Assembly (NCBI GenBank): GCA_937877125.1
Contig: CALEFQ010000032.1
Coordinates: 1 to 22,627, forward strand
Length of the DNA stretch: 22,627 nucleotides
Reading direction: 5' to 3'
Source: an uncultured bacterium
Lineage (GTDB): Bacteria; Patescibacteriota; CALEFQ01
A model generated the notes under the pieces. That model was not told the DNA's origin, did no database searches, and saw nothing but the letters and a program-made list of their open reading frames with translations. Shown here piece by piece: positions 15,047-22,627 of this stretch. How positions within the stretch are numbered: position 1 is the stretch's first letter; every line of letters starts with the position of its first letter. The position numbers were made by a program, and so were the translations under genes.

Positions 15047-16024
15047 TTAGGCCAGCGATTCCACCCCGGAAGATATTTCCGCGATTTCCTGGGTAATCGC
15101 CGTCTGGCGCGACTGATTATATGATTGTTCCAGCTCCTTGATCATTTCGTCGGCGCTTTCGGTAGCATTGCTCATAGCGATCATCCGAGCCGAGTACTTA
15201 GACGCAGCGGTTTCCAGCGCCACCTGATAAATCTGCACTTTAACTAGATTCATCAGCAAGCTGTCTAAAACCTGGTCGGCAGAAGGCTCAAAAAGGAATA
15301 GTTTCAAGTCAGTCGGCTTCAGTTCTTTCGGCTTGGCGTCAGAAATTTTTTGCCCGCCCGCTGACAAGATAGTTTTTTCCAAATCGAACGCGGAAATCGG
15401 CAGTAATTGCCTGATTTTCGCTTCTTGCAGCATAATCGATTCAAAATTTGAGTACACCAGCACGACCCGATCATAATTACCTTTGCGATATTCTTCGACG
15501 GCAATTTCCATGATCGGCGTCACTTTATCCATCGACGGAACATCGCTCATCGTGTCAAAGGCAGCGATAATCTTTCGCCCGTTGCGCCGCAAATACTGGG
15601 CGCCTTTTTTCCCGACGGTAATATAATCGATCTTTAAGTCAGAAATTTCCTCTACGCCTTTTGGAATTTTTTCACTGGTGCGGTCATGATGCGTCAATAT
15701 CTGGGAGCTGCTGATAAACTTTTCCAGTTTCTTGTTCAAGTTCGTATTGAAAGCGCCGGCCAGACCCCGATTGGAGCTGAAAAATATGATGCAAATCTTC
15801 TTGATCGGACGAATCGTCAGCAAATCATGCTGTTGCGGATCAACCATTTGCGCCAAATTGGTGAGCAATTCCCAAGCCTTAGACGCGTAAGTGCGAGAAG
15901 CCGAAGCCGCCGCGATCGAATGCCGCATTTTGGCCGCCGCCACCAGTTCCATCGCCTTGGTTATCTGCTTGGTGTTTTTCACCGAGCGGATCCGCCGTTT
16001 AATAAGTTTTGTTAGTTGAGCAAT
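15047..16024 (-). CDS. atpG: ATP synthase subunit gamma, probable ATT start
   Basis: Central-stalk shaft of F1. The gamma N-terminus normally reads MAxLxxLxxRIxSVKNTxQITKAM. Here the matching frame is (att)AQLTKLIKRRIRSVKNT..., beginning at ATT 16024-16022. No ATG, GTG, TTG or CTG occurs in frame between the upstream TGA and the internal GTG at 15982. Starting at that GTG (311 aa) would remove 14 residues of the conserved first helix, so I use ATT (325 aa). ATT is a rare start, known from infC. No SD. The C-terminal helix (ESADEMIKELEQSYNQSRQTAITQEI) is intact. Confidence 0.88.
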   Translation of the reverse strand: MAQLTKLIKRRIRSVKNTKQITKAMELVAAAKMRHSIAAASASRTYASKAWELLTNLAQMVDPQQHDLLTIRPIKKICIIFFSSNRGLAGAFNTNLNKKLEKFISSSQILTHHDRTSEKIPKGVEEISDLKIDYITVGKKGAQYLRRNGRKIIAAFDTMSDVPSMDKVTPIMEIAVEEYRKGNYDRVVLVYSNFESIMLQEAKIRQLLPISAFDLEKTILSAGGQKISDAKPKELKPTDLKLFLFEPSADQVLDSLLMNLVKVQIYQVALETAASKYSARMIAMSNATESADEMIKELEQSYNQSRQTAITQEIAEISSGVESLA

Positions 16025-16058
16025 GGTTCGCGCGTGATAGCCAGATCAAGTCCGGCCG

Positions 16059-17615
16059 TTATTTCTTTTCTGAAGTCGAGACCGCCGGCTTCTTAGGACT
16101 CGGCTGATATCCGGAAAAAAACGATTGCAGGGTTTCTTTCAGCTCTTTCTCCAGCGTCTCATCCCAAGTATTCTGGCCCAGCTTCTTAAGCAAGCTGGAA
16201 TTCTGCGTTTCCAGATAATTGTGCAGCTTCGCTTCCGCCGCCTGGATGTCAGGGACTTCTACTTTGTCAAAAAAGCCGTTCGCGACCGCGAAAATAACTG
16301 CGACTTGATTTCCGACCGGCAATGGCGCGTACTGCCCTTGCTTCAAAATCTCCATAATGCGCTTGCCCCGGGCCAACTGGGCTTGGGTTTCCGGATCGAG
16401 GTCAGAACCGAATTGGGAAAAAGCGGCCAACTCGCGATATTGAGAAGCCTCTAACTTCAATTTGCCCGCAATTTTTTTCATCGTCTTGATCTGCGCCGAA
16501 CCGCCCACCCGCGAGACGGAAAGGCCGACATTGAGCGCCGGACGAAAACCCTGATAAAAAAGATCCGATTCCAAAAATACTTGTCCGTCAGTGATTGAAA
16601 TAATATTGGTCGGGATATAGGCCGAAACGTCACCAGCTTGAGTTTCCACAATCGGCAGAGCCGTCAGCGAGCCGTTGCCGTTTTTTTCACTAAGCTTCGC
16701 CGCCCGCTCAAGCAGACGAGAATGCAAGTAAAAAACATCGCCGGGATAAGCTTCTCGCCCCGAGGGCCGCCTTAAGATTAAGGAAATTTCCCGATAAGCC
16801 ACGGCATGCTTTGACAAATCGTCATAGACGATTAAAACATCTTCGCCCCGACTCATGAAATACTCACCCAGGGCGCACCCGGCATAAGGCGCCACATAGG
16901 TCAGTGCCGCCGGGTCCGAAGCCCCGGAAACCATAACCGTCGTATATTCCATGGCTCCGTGCTCTTTTAGAATCTGAATTAGTTTGGCAATTTTTGATTC
17001 CTTCTGCCCGATCGCCACGTAAATGCATTTCATGTTCTGCCCCTTCTGGTTGAGAATTGTATCAATCGCAATGGCGGTCTTGCCCGTCTGGCGATCGCCG
17101 ATAATTAATTCGCGCTGGCCGCGACCGATTGGAATCATAGCGTCAATTGCCTTGATACCCGTCTGCAATGGCTGACTGACCGGCTGGCGGGCAATGACAC
17201 CGGGAGCGATTTTTTCTACCGGGAAATAATCATCAGCTTTAATCTGACCCAAACCGTCCACCGGTTCACCCAGGGCATTAACCACCCGGCCGACCATTCC
17301 CGTCCCCACTGGAACCTGCAGGATTTTACCGGTAGAACGAACGGTATCGCCGGCATAAATCTCGGCATAATCGCCCAAAACGATGGCTCCGATTGTTCCT
17401 TCTTCAAGATTGAGCGCCAAGCCATTGATCACCCGGCCGTTTCGAGTTTTTATTTCAATCATTTCGGAAGCCAAACAATCGCCAAGGCCGGTAATTTGCA
17501 CCACGCCATCCGCCACCTGGATTACCGTGCCGGTTTTTTCTTCTTTTACTTTGGTGTCCAAACCGCTGATCTGCCGCTTTAGTTCTGAAATGACCTGGTC
17601 TTTTTCTATACTCAT
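16059..17615 (-). CDS. atpA: ATP synthase subunit alpha
   Basis: 518 aa. Regulatory nucleotide-binding subunit that alternates with beta in F1. P-loop GDRQTGKT at 173-180, and the Arg-bearing [10 protein letters not shown] segment that reaches the beta active site. The N-terminal crown barrel and C-terminal helical domain are complete, with a short Lys/Ser/Pro tail. It starts a few bases after the atpH stop (17620). Confidence 0.97.
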   Translation of the reverse strand: MSIEKDQVISELKRQISGLDTKVKEEKTGTVIQVADGVVQITGLGDCLASEMIEIKTRNGRVINGLALNLEEGTIGAIVLGDYAEIYAGDTVRSTGKILQVPVGTGMVGRVVNALGEPVDGLGQIKADDYFPVEKIAPGVIARQPVSQPLQTGIKAIDAMIPIGRGQRELIIGDRQTGKTAIAIDTILNQKGQNMKCIYVAIGQKESKIAKLIQILKEHGAMEYTTVMVSGASDPAALTYVAPYAGCALGEYFMSRGEDVLIVYDDLSKHAVAYREISLILRRPSGREAYPGDVFYLHSRLLERAAKLSEKNGNGSLTALPIVETQAGDVSAYIPTNIISITDGQVFLESDLFYQGFRPALNVGLSVSRVGGSAQIKTMKKIAGKLKLEASQYRELAAFSQFGSDLDPETQAQLARGKRIMEILKQGQYAPLPVGNQVAVIFAVANGFFDKVEVPDIQAAEAKLHNYLETQNSSLLKKLGQNTWDETLEKELKETLQSFFSGYQPSPKKPAVSTSEKK

Positions 17616-17619
17616 AGCT

Positions 17620-18009
17620 TTAGAGCTTATTGCTTAATTTATTTACTTGGCTAACTAATGTGTTATCGATCAAAAAGTCCGGGCCGCTGATTTTTATGCC
17701 GCCGATAACCCCGGATTCAACCGCAAACTCGGCCGCCACCTTCTTTTTGAACTTTTTTTCCAGCGCCGCCACAACCGTCTGGCGCTGGACGGGACCAATC
17801 GGCCGCGCCGTAGTTATTTTTAGAGGCAGGGCCTTCTTTTCATCGTCATAAAGTTTCGAAAAAACCGCGACGATCTTATTAAGCTGGCGCACCTTCCGGT
17901 GACGACGCAATAAGTGAACAAAACGGCTGATTTCCTGACGGAAATCGGCAGCCGAGCCGTGACTAGCTCCCAGTAACAAACGGGCATATTGTGATTCGGA
18001 AATCTTCAT
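17620..18009 (-). CDS. atpH: ATP synthase subunit delta, short form
   Basis: 129 aa, against about 175-180 for most bacterial delta subunits. It ties the top of F1 to the b stalk. The start ([15 protein letters not shown]) and the C-terminal part ([28 protein letters not shown], then [26 protein letters not shown]) are recognisable. The missing length falls in the N-terminal helical domain that contacts alpha. Its start overlaps the atpF stop by 4 bases (ATGA), typical of coupled translation. Confidence 0.88.
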   Translation of the reverse strand: MKISESQYARLLLGASHGSAADFRQEISRFVHLLRRHRKVRQLNKIVAVFSKLYDDEKKALPLKITTARPIGPVQRQTVVAALEKKFKKKVAAEFAVESGVIGGIKISGPDFLIDNTLVSQVNKLSNKL

Positions 18010-18506
18010 GGTTTCAGCTTAGTGACCGTCTCCCGAATCAGGCGTTCGTCGTCCGCCAGCTTGATTTCGCGTCGCAAGACTTGCGTGGCCGCCGCCGCTA
18101 CCAAACCTGACATCTCCTCTTTGACCTCTCTGATAATTTCCTTTTTATCTGATTCGATGGCGGCCCGCGATTCGGCCACGATCGCGGCCACTTCCTGCCT
18201 GGTTTTTTCCAGTCTTTCTTGACGGTATTTTTCCGCTTCCTGCTGCGATTTGGACATTATTTTTTCCGATTCGGCTTGGGCGGTCGCCATTTTCTTAGCG
18301 TAATCATTCTCGGCCTTAGCTAGAAGCTGGTCGATTTTTTCGGTTTTTTTCAGGCTCGCCTCGATCAACTGGGAACGCTTGTTGAGATACTTCAAGAGCG
18401 GCTTATACGCGAGGAAATATAAGACCACGACCAAAACGGAAAAATTAACCAATTGGGCAATCAAGACCCGCCAGTCCAAACCGAGAGCGTTTATTAATTC
18501 CGACAT
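18006..18506 (-). CDS. atpF: ATP synthase subunit b
   Basis: 166 aa. One membrane helix near the N-terminus (about 12-34, VLIAQLVNFSVLVVVLYFLAY), then a long charged helix (about 40-150) that dimerises as the outer stalk, ending in a delta-binding region. Normal length. It overlaps atpH by 4 bases and follows the first AtpI/AtpZ-like gene by 1 base. Confidence 0.93.
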   Translation of the reverse strand: MSELINALGLDWRVLIAQLVNFSVLVVVLYFLAYKPLLKYLNKRSQLIEASLKKTEKIDQLLAKAENDYAKKMATAQAESEKIMSKSQQEAEKYRQERLEKTRQEVAAIVAESRAAIESDKKEIIREVKEEMSGLVAAAATQVLRREIKLADDERLIRETVTKLKP

Positions 18507-18507
18507 A

Positions 18508-18732
18508 TTATTTATTCGTAAATTTTTTGAATCTTAGGTAGGCTAACCAGACTCCCAAAAACACCCCAACCAGAATCAAGCATACCAATAAGTACGGCGA
18601 TGTCTTCAGGCTTTCGTCCAGGAATTTCCCGACCCAGGCTCCGATAAGCGGCGGAACGATCAAGTCAAAACCAAGTCCTAAGAATTGCCCCAACTGGAGC
18701 CAGGGGAATGTTTTGGGATCGCTTTTTTTCAT
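18508..18732 (-). CDS. AtpI/AtpZ-like small membrane protein, first gene of the operon
   Basis: 74 aa from ATG 18732 (MKKSDPKTFPWLQLGQ); a frame from 18789 would add 19 residues and cannot be excluded. Two membrane helices with the ATPase_gene1 pattern GAWVGKFLDESLKTSPYLLV. Proteins of this family stand at the head of ATP synthase operons and help assemble the c ring. It is only distantly like the second copy at 12905-13189. Confidence 0.75.
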   Translation of the reverse strand: MKKSDPKTFPWLQLGQFLGLGFDLIVPPLIGAWVGKFLDESLKTSPYLLVCLILVGVFLGVWLAYLRFKKFTNK

Positions 18733-18836
18733 GGTTGAACCCAAAATAACCTTTTCGGAAAAAATTCTCAGTTTCAGCAAAATAATCATGGCGCCAGGAA
18801 GGAAAATTCTTTAAACCCAGCCGAAACCGCCCATAT

Positions 18837-18863
18837 GGTATACCAAGATAGTAAATATGTAAA
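18837..18863 (-). promoter_or_regulatory. Candidate promoter of the ATP synthase operon
   Basis: On the minus strand: TTTACA (18863-18858), 15-bp spacer, TATACC (18842-18837) preceded by TGG (extended -10). It would give a leader of about 100 bases with no recognised structure. Confidence 0.45.
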
Positions 18864-18923
18864 TGCTTCCGAAATTTTAACTGGGGATATGTCGTTATTC
18901 CACTTCTGTTGCCACCGCCAACC

Positions 18924-18950
18924 AAAAAGGCGGAGCTGACGGCCCCGCCT
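18924..18950 (-). terminator. Terminator of metK
   Basis: Hairpin with outer stem aggcgg/ccgcct followed on the minus strand by TTTTT, 13 bases past the metK stop and before the ATP synthase promoter. Confidence 0.75.
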
Positions 18951-18962
18951 GGGCAGAATACC

Positions 18963-20117
18963 CTAGGTAAGAAATCTAGCTTTATCAACCTTCTCCCAGG
19001 TGAAATCCTGATCCGTTCGGCCGAAGTGCCCGTACGCGGCCGTCTTTCGATAAATAGGCCGGCGCAGCCGGAATTTCTTGATTATCCCGGCCGGGGTGAG
19101 ATCAAAATTTTTCTGAATTAGGCGACTGATTCTCTCGGCGGAAATTTTACCGGTCCCGAAAGTTTCGACATTGACCGAAACCGGATCGGCCACGCCGATC
19201 GCATAAGCGACCTGGATTTCGCACCGCGCCGCCAATCCTGCCGCCACGATATTTTTAGCCACATAGCGCGCCGCGTAGGCCGCGGAACGGTCAACCTTAG
19301 TCGGGTCTTTTCCGGAAAAAGCTCCCCCGCCGTGCCGACCCATCCCGCCGTAAGTATCGACAATTATCTTGCGACCGGTCAGCCCGGCATCGCCCTGCGG
19401 CCCGCCAATGACGAAACGTCCCGTGGGATTTACATGGAAAACTGTTCGCCGATCGAGCCACCGGCGGCAGACCGGCCTGATTATCTTTTCGATTATTGTC
19501 CGCTCAATTTGCGCATAAGTAACTTCCGGGGCATGCTGGGCGGAAACGACCACGGTATCAACCCGGCACGGCCGGTTCTTTTTGTCATATTCCACTGTCA
19601 CTTGTGATTTCCCGTCCGGGCGCAGCCATTTTATCTGTCCGCTTTTCCGAGCCCACGCCAGACGCTTTGTCAATCTATGCGCCAACATAATCGGCAGCGG
19701 CATCAGCTCGGCAGTTTCATCGGAAGCATAACCGAACATCAAGCCCTGGTCGCCCGCTCCCTGGGCCCGGTGCAAACCGGCCCCGCGCCTGACCCCCTGC
19801 GCAATATCAGGACTTTGTTTTTCCAAAGCCACATTGACGCCGCAATTGCGTCCGTCTATCCCGTATTCCGACCGGTCATAACCGGCCGCCAGAATTGCCC
19901 GACGCACGACCGCGGGAATATCAACCGTGGCCGCGCTGGTGATTTCCCCGAAAACCAAGACCTGGCCTGTTTTGACGGCCGCTTCGCAAGCCACTCTTGA
20001 GCCGGGATCAACCGTCAAATAGGCATCCAAAACCGCATCGGAGATTTGATCGGCAAGCTTGTCAGGATGCCCCTCGGTCACCGACTCCGAGGTGAAGAGA
20101 TAATGTCCTCTTTCCAT
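18963..20117 (-). CDS. metK: S-adenosylmethionine synthetase
   Basis: 384 aa, the usual length. It makes S-adenosylmethionine from methionine and ATP in the cytoplasm. Motifs: GHPDK at 16-20 (His17, Asp19), GAGDQG at 120-125, the glycine-rich loop [16 protein letters not shown] starting at 263, and the C-terminal YGHFGR. It starts at ATG 20117 without an SD. Upstream is a long structured leader with a terminator. Downstream, after its own terminator, comes the ATP synthase operon, at whose far end a broken copy of this gene's 3' end is found. Confidence 0.97.
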   Translation of the reverse strand: MERGHYLFTSESVTEGHPDKLADQISDAVLDAYLTVDPGSRVACEAAVKTGQVLVFGEITSAATVDIPAVVRRAILAAGYDRSEYGIDGRNCGVNVALEKQSPDIAQGVRRGAGLHRAQGAGDQGLMFGYASDETAELMPLPIMLAHRLTKRLAWARKSGQIKWLRPDGKSQVTVEYDKKNRPCRVDTVVVSAQHAPEVTYAQIERTIIEKIIRPVCRRWLDRRTVFHVNPTGRFVIGGPQGDAGLTGRKIIVDTYGGMGRHGGGAFSGKDPTKVDRSAAYAARYVAKNIVAAGLAARCEIQVAYAIGVADPVSVNVETFGTGKISAERISRLIQKNFDLTPAGIIKKFRLRRPIYRKTAAYGHFGRTDQDFTWEKVDKARFLT

Positions 20118-20149
20118 AAAATTGTTTTCTGTCCGCGTCTCTCCCTAAC

Positions 20150-20196
20150 TAAAAACTGGGCCGCCACTGCCGATTGAATCGGCAACTAAACCCAGT
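20150..20196 (-). terminator. Intrinsic terminator inside the metK leader (attenuator candidate)
   Basis: On the minus strand: outer stem actggg/cccagt (20196-20191 with 20160-20155), inner stem tgccgat/atcggca (20184-20178 with 20174-20168), then TTTTT (20154-20150), 33 bases before the metK ATG. A terminator between promoter and gene implies control by read-through. Confidence 0.65.
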
Positions 20197-20201
20197 CACG
20201 C

Positions 20202-20248
20202 TTCCCCCCACACTCAGAAACACACTGTGTTTCTGAGTGTGGGGGGAA
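20202..20248. repeat. CCCCCC-CACTC palindrome, copy 2 (22-bp perfect stem)
   Basis: Perfect 22-bp stem (20202-20223 with 20227-20248) and a 3-base loop. It lies in the metK leader between the folded domain and the terminator. Same family as 8430-8479 and 21440-21487. Confidence 0.8.
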
Positions 20249-20271
20249 AAGAATTTTAATGAAGCAACCTT

Positions 20272-20397
20272 CGCCTCTGACCCGATAATTTATCCCAAGA
20301 GAAGCCCAAAGGGCAAGTCGAAGGATAAATTAGCTTTAGACAAAGGCGGAAGATAAGAACCATTAAAACCCTTTTGGGAAAAAGCCGCGGACTGGTT
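20272..20397 (-). promoter_or_regulatory. Folded domain of the metK leader (riboswitch candidate)
   Basis: Minus-strand stems, 5' to 3': aacca/tggtt (20397-20393 with 20362-20358); cgcctttg/cagaggcg (20348-20341 with 20279-20272, 8 bp, one G-U that would be C-A on the other strand); inside it a 10-bp stem taatttatcc/ggataaatta (20332-20323 with 20295-20286); and gccc/gggc (20314-20311 with 20307-20304). It matches no SAM riboswitch class that I know. Confidence 0.5.
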
Positions 20398-20412
20398 AGG
20401 AATGATATCGGT

Positions 20413-20441
20413 AATATAGCATACTAGTGAAAATCAGCCAA
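20413..20441 (-). promoter_or_regulatory. Promoter of metK
   Basis: On the minus strand: TTGGCT (20441-20436), 17-bp spacer, TATATT (20418-20413). Start near 20406, giving a leader of about 290 bases. Confidence 0.5.
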
Positions 20442-20481
20442 GTGATAACTGATAAAGAAAGCTACAGTATAATGAGAGTAT

Positions 20482-20597
20482 AATATCCAAAACAAATGAT
20501 AAATATCAAATAAATTACCAAACTTCAATTTTTAAGTAGCGCTTCCAATATTATGGTTTCAATTTCATTTGATATTTGTGATCGGTTATTGGATATT
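20482..20597. repeat. AT-rich imperfect palindrome, copy 3
   Basis: Arms of about 30 bases (aatatccaa...aaatatcaaa, 20482-20510, and its mirror 20568-20597) around a 57-base spacer. It lies in the gap between metK and the 3D-domain gene, where no ORF of note is seen. Confidence 0.5.
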
Positions 20598-20631
20598 GGC
20601 CATAATTCCTCTTCCTCAGCCGATTTAAACG

Positions 20632-20663
20632 CAAAATCCCCTTCGACTAGCGAGGGGATTTTG
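20632..20663 (-). terminator. Terminator of the 3D-domain gene
   Basis: 11-bp stem caaaatcccct/aggggattttg (20632-20642, 20653-20663), starting 22 bases past the stop. Confidence 0.8.
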
Positions 20664-20684
20664 TATGAGAAACTTTGTGACTAT

Positions 20685-21374
20685 TTATTTGACTTCTTCG
20701 ATATTGATTGTCTGGCGGCCATATTTGCTGGCTTCTGCCTTGGTGCGAACCAGGAAATCGACCTTGCCGCTACGGGCCATACGATCCTTGACCGTATACC
20801 ACTGCCCGTTGATCTTGAGCTTGGTCCCGAGCTTATAATCGTTCGAAGCCACTACTTTTTCGCCGCGATTCAGCAAATCTGTCAGGTTCTCACCGGTTGC
20901 CGTGACATTGTAACCGCCGTTTTCCGCCGGATCCGGCGTGTAAGCGGTGCCGACTTTGGTGTTCCCGCCGCGGGCTGAAGCGCCGTCAACCGAACGAGTC
21001 GTGCGCTGGGCCGTTTTCTGCCGATTCAGAGCCACCACCCGGGCTTTGCGCGCCGCCACCAACTGACTAGCCGAAGGAGTCGCCACGCTCTGTTGCGCCG
21101 CTTTGACTTGGCGCGCCTGAGCAATCTTGTTTTCTAATTCATTTCGCAGCTCTTTTCGCTGTTGGACGACGACCCGGTCAGCCGGGAAATCCAGTTTGGG
21201 CTTGGCCGATCGCGCCGCGAGAGCTTGCTTTACCGTCCCGACTCCGCTGATGATCATCACGGTGACAATCACCGCGGCGGCAAAAAGGGCCGTATACGGA
21301 GTCTTTTTAGCCTGGGTCAACACCTGGCGGACAATCGGCTTGCGATACAAGCCGTCCACCCAGTGCTTCATCAT
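20685..21374 (-). CDS. Membrane-anchored 3D-domain (double-psi barrel) cell-wall protein
   Basis: 229 aa. Basic N-terminus, one membrane helix (about 28-46), a helical, Gln/Arg/Ala-rich coiled region (about 60-125), then a C-terminal domain (154-229) that resembles the 3D domain of wall-acting proteins. The three spaced Asp residues that name the family appear as Asp179 (VASNDYKLGTKL), Asp197 (YTVKDRMA) and Asp206 (KVDFLV), followed by YGRQTINI. Related proteins cut or remodel peptidoglycan glycan strands. It is probably anchored in the inner membrane with the barrel outside. Start at 21374 or the next ATG (21371), no SD. Its leader holds two hairpins, one with an 11-G run. Confidence 0.78.
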   Translation of the reverse strand: MMKHWVDGLYRKPIVRQVLTQAKKTPYTALFAAAVIVTVMIISGVGTVKQALAARSAKPKLDFPADRVVVQQRKELRNELENKIAQARQVKAAQQSVATPSASQLVAARKARVVALNRQKTAQRTTRSVDGASARGGNTKVGTAYTPDPAENGGYNVTATGENLTDLLNRGEKVVASNDYKLGTKLKINGQWYTVKDRMARSGKVDFLVRTKAEASKYGRQTINIEEVK

Positions 21375-21439
21375 GCTAACTTGTTTTCGAATAGATGGTT
21401 TTCCTTGTTTAAGAGTAAGAAACCTTTTATTCGGTCTCT

Positions 21440-21487
21440 CCCCCCCACACTCAAGCTACAAACTATTACAACTTGAGTGTGGGGGGG
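21440..21487. repeat. CCCCCC-CACTC palindrome, copy 3, with G11 run
   Basis: 16-bp stem (21440-21455 with 21472-21487) and a 16-base loop. The right arm continues as a run of 11 G (21481-21491). It lies in the leader of the 3D-domain gene. Confidence 0.75.
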
Positions 21488-21501
21488 GGGGTAACTAAGA
21501 A

Positions 21502-21559
21502 GCATCCTCATGAAGGATGCCTCGAGAAGGTATATTAGCAAAGGCACGAATTATGTCAA
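21502..21559 (-). promoter_or_regulatory. Promoter and first hairpin of the 3D-domain gene
   Basis: On the minus strand: TTGACA (21559-21554), 16-bp spacer, TAATAT (21537-21532), then a hairpin gcatcc/ggatgc (21520-21502) near the start of the transcript. Confidence 0.6.
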
Positions 21560-21608
21560 CCAACTTAACCACCGACCGTCCACAATATCAAAAAAGCCGC
21601 CGCATAGC

Positions 21609-21770
21609 CTATTTTATGCCGAAAATGAAGGTCGCTTGCGGATGAGCACCCATATAAAACATATAAGCAACCAAGGCCATACCCACTAACACTAAAATAC
21701 TGACGCCAATCCAAATGCTCATTTGGCGCTGGTCAAGCGGCTTGTGATTAGGATTTTTTTGTTCGTCCAT
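21609..21770 (-). CDS. Small membrane protein, 53 aa
   Basis: ATG 21770 to TAG 21609. A polar N-terminus of about 18 residues (MDEQKNPNHKPLDQRQMS) precedes one hydrophobic helix (about 19-42, IWIGVSILVLVGMALVAYMF), and a short tail follows (GAHPQATFIFGIK). The clean hydrophobic profile supports a real protein; no family is recognised. It is not translated from the 3D-domain transcript, whose promoter lies downstream of it. No SD. Confidence 0.55.
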   Translation of the reverse strand: MDEQKNPNHKPLDQRQMSIWIGVSILVLVGMALVAYMFYMGAHPQATFIFGIK

Positions 21771-21923
21771 GTAATTTTGGTTAATATTTTGTGTTCAAAG
21801 ATATTGTATCAGAAATTCAGCGCAACAACAACCGCAAACATCGGCTACCCTTCAAAAAATTTTCCGTACAAACAAGCATCGTTCAGCCTGAGCGACCCCG
21901 TCATAGGCGGGGAAGTCGAAGGC

Positions 21924-21998
<75 letters not shown>

Positions 21999-22000
21999 TT

Positions 22001-22038
22001 ACTCCCGCCAATGCGGGATACGGCGGGCTGGCCCGCCA
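22001..22038. repeat. tRNA-Gly 5'-end copy and CCCGCC/GGCGGG palindromes
   Basis: actcccgcc repeats the tRNA-Gly 5' end. cccgcc...ggcggg (22005-22027) and ggcggg/cccgcc (22023-22038) form overlapping hairpins like the insert in the truncated tRNA-His. Confidence 0.5.
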
Positions 22039-22126
22039 TAAACGGACCGCCGCTTGGTAAATTATACTATATACCTAATTGGCCTGCCAGAGGAAAGCGA
22101 TGAATTAGATGTTCTGTCTGGCCGGC

Positions 22127-22157
22127 CAGACGAAGCTCCGCGAAGCGGAGCGTAGTC

Positions 22158-22160
<3 letters not shown>
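22127..22160. repeat. CTACG-type hairpin element at the tRNA-Phe 3' end
   Basis: Outer stem ccagac/gtctgg and inner stem gctccgc/gcggagc with a GAA loop. The right edge takes in the CCA of tRNA-Phe. The core cgaagctc...gagcgtag recurs at 22236-22266 and 22302-22329. Confidence 0.65.
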
Positions 22161-22232
<72 letters not shown>

Positions 22233-22345
22233 TCACCTACGCTCTGCTTTCAGCAGAGCTTCGTAGAGCAAGCAACTTGGAATCAATCCACTGCCTGCCC
22301 TACGAAGCTTAACGAAGCTAAGCGTAGTGGGAGCTACCTCGGCTA
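22233..22345. repeat. Two CTACG hairpins followed by a second copy of the tRNA-Phe 5' end
   Basis: Hairpins 22236-22266 (ctacg, ctctgc/gcagag, cgtag) and 22302-22329 (ctacg...cgtag). They are followed by gagctacctcggct (22332-22345), identical to the 14 bases at the tRNA-Phe 5' end (22220-22233). This is the picture of a roughly 98-base insert with a 14-base direct duplication of tRNA sequence. Confidence 0.65.
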
Positions 22346-22411
22346 AAACAATCTTTGGTCATTAGTCGTTAGTCTTTGGAATGCTCAAACAACTAAAAAC
22401 TAATAAACAAT

Positions 22412-22487
22412 TGGTGGGCAGTGAGGGATTTGAACCCCCGACCCCCTCGGTGTAAACGAGATGCTCTAACCACTGAGCTAACTGCCC
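22412..22487 (-). tRNA. tRNA-Val (UAC)
   Basis: Acceptor GGGCAGT/ACTGCCC, A73, encoded CCA, D arm GCTC/GAGC, anticodon loop TTTACAC (anticodon TAC, normal U33), T arm GGGGG/CCCTC. The gap before it (22346-22411) holds a small imperfect inverted repeat (attagtcgttagt / aactaaaaactaat). Confidence 0.93.
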
Positions 22488-22505
22488 AAACCACAGCTTC
22501 GCGCG

Positions 22506-22625
22506 TGAAAACTCAAAGTTCGAAATTCAAAGGAAGTCTAAAGTACAAATCTGAAACTCTTGTTTTTCATTTTGGATTTTAAAATTCCTTTGAACTTTGA
22601 TTCTTTGAGCTTTAAACTTTGGGAC
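22506..22625. repeat. AT-rich imperfect palindrome, copy 4
   Basis: Left arm ctcaaagttcgaaattcaaagg, right arm attcctttgaactttg...ctttgagctttaaacttt. It shares caaagttcaaaggaatt with copy 1 and abuts tRNA-Val(UAC). Confidence 0.6.
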
Positions 22626-22627
22626 TA

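Noticed and set aside
20272..20397. SAM-I, SAM-II or SAM-III riboswitch, or T-box, before metK
   Set aside because: None of their conserved sequences or junctions could be found; only the general attenuator layout fits.

Overview
The window reads as a chromosomal piece of an uncultivated Patescibacteria/CPR (Parcubacteria-like) bacterium. This is inferred from the small single-domain proteins, GIY-YIG mini-nucleases, FG-GAP and CARDB surface proteins, most genes lacking a Shine-Dalgarno (SD) sequence, tRNA genes that encode CCA, and many palindromes in the intergenic spaces. No marker gene fixes the lineage. TGA, TAG and TAA all act as stops, so the standard code applies.

Layout. 1-1750 (-): the start of a sortase that runs off the left edge, and a secreted wall protein with an LAQTG sorting signal that is probably its substrate. 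1896-3326 (-): a GadC-like amino-acid antiporter. 3486-4913 (+): a fusion of Fn3-like, discoidin (F5/8C) and glutamine-amidotransferase domains. 4982-7037: a 71-aa coiled-coil protein behind a hairpin-rich leader, a small membrane protein, and an ankyrin protein preceded by a 16-codon ORF. 7134-8560 (-): tRNAs His, Val(GAC), Arg(UCU) and Ile(CAU) interleaved with two GIY-YIG genes, a truncated second copy of tRNA-His, and several palindrome families. 8826-11602: a secreted helical protein of unknown role and a secreted SGNH-hydrolase/FG-GAP propeller protein.

11806-18789 (-): a complete F-type ATP synthase operon in the order Z-F-H-A-G-D-C-Z-B-E. This is the textbook order I-B-E-F-H-A-G-D-C opened between E and F. 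The c subunit carries the full sodium-binding signature. A broken copy of the metK 3' end lies directly after atpE, and intact metK (18963-20117) lies upstream of the operon, so metK 3' ends flank the operon as direct repeats. metK has a leader of about 290 nt that ends in an intrinsic terminator, which is the architecture of a riboswitch or attenuator.

20685-22627 (-): a membrane-anchored 3D-domain wall protein, a 53-aa membrane protein, and tRNAs Gly, Phe and Val(UAC), again with palindromes at their ends.

The strongest points for follow-up are: (a) the tRNA 5' ends, where short hairpins and GIY-YIG genes are accompanied by duplicated tRNA pieces, suggesting a small mobile system aimed at tRNA genes; (b) the metK leader; (c) the permuted, probably sodium-driven ATP synthase operon and its metK scar; (d) an ATP synthase gamma gene whose only reasonable start is ATT.
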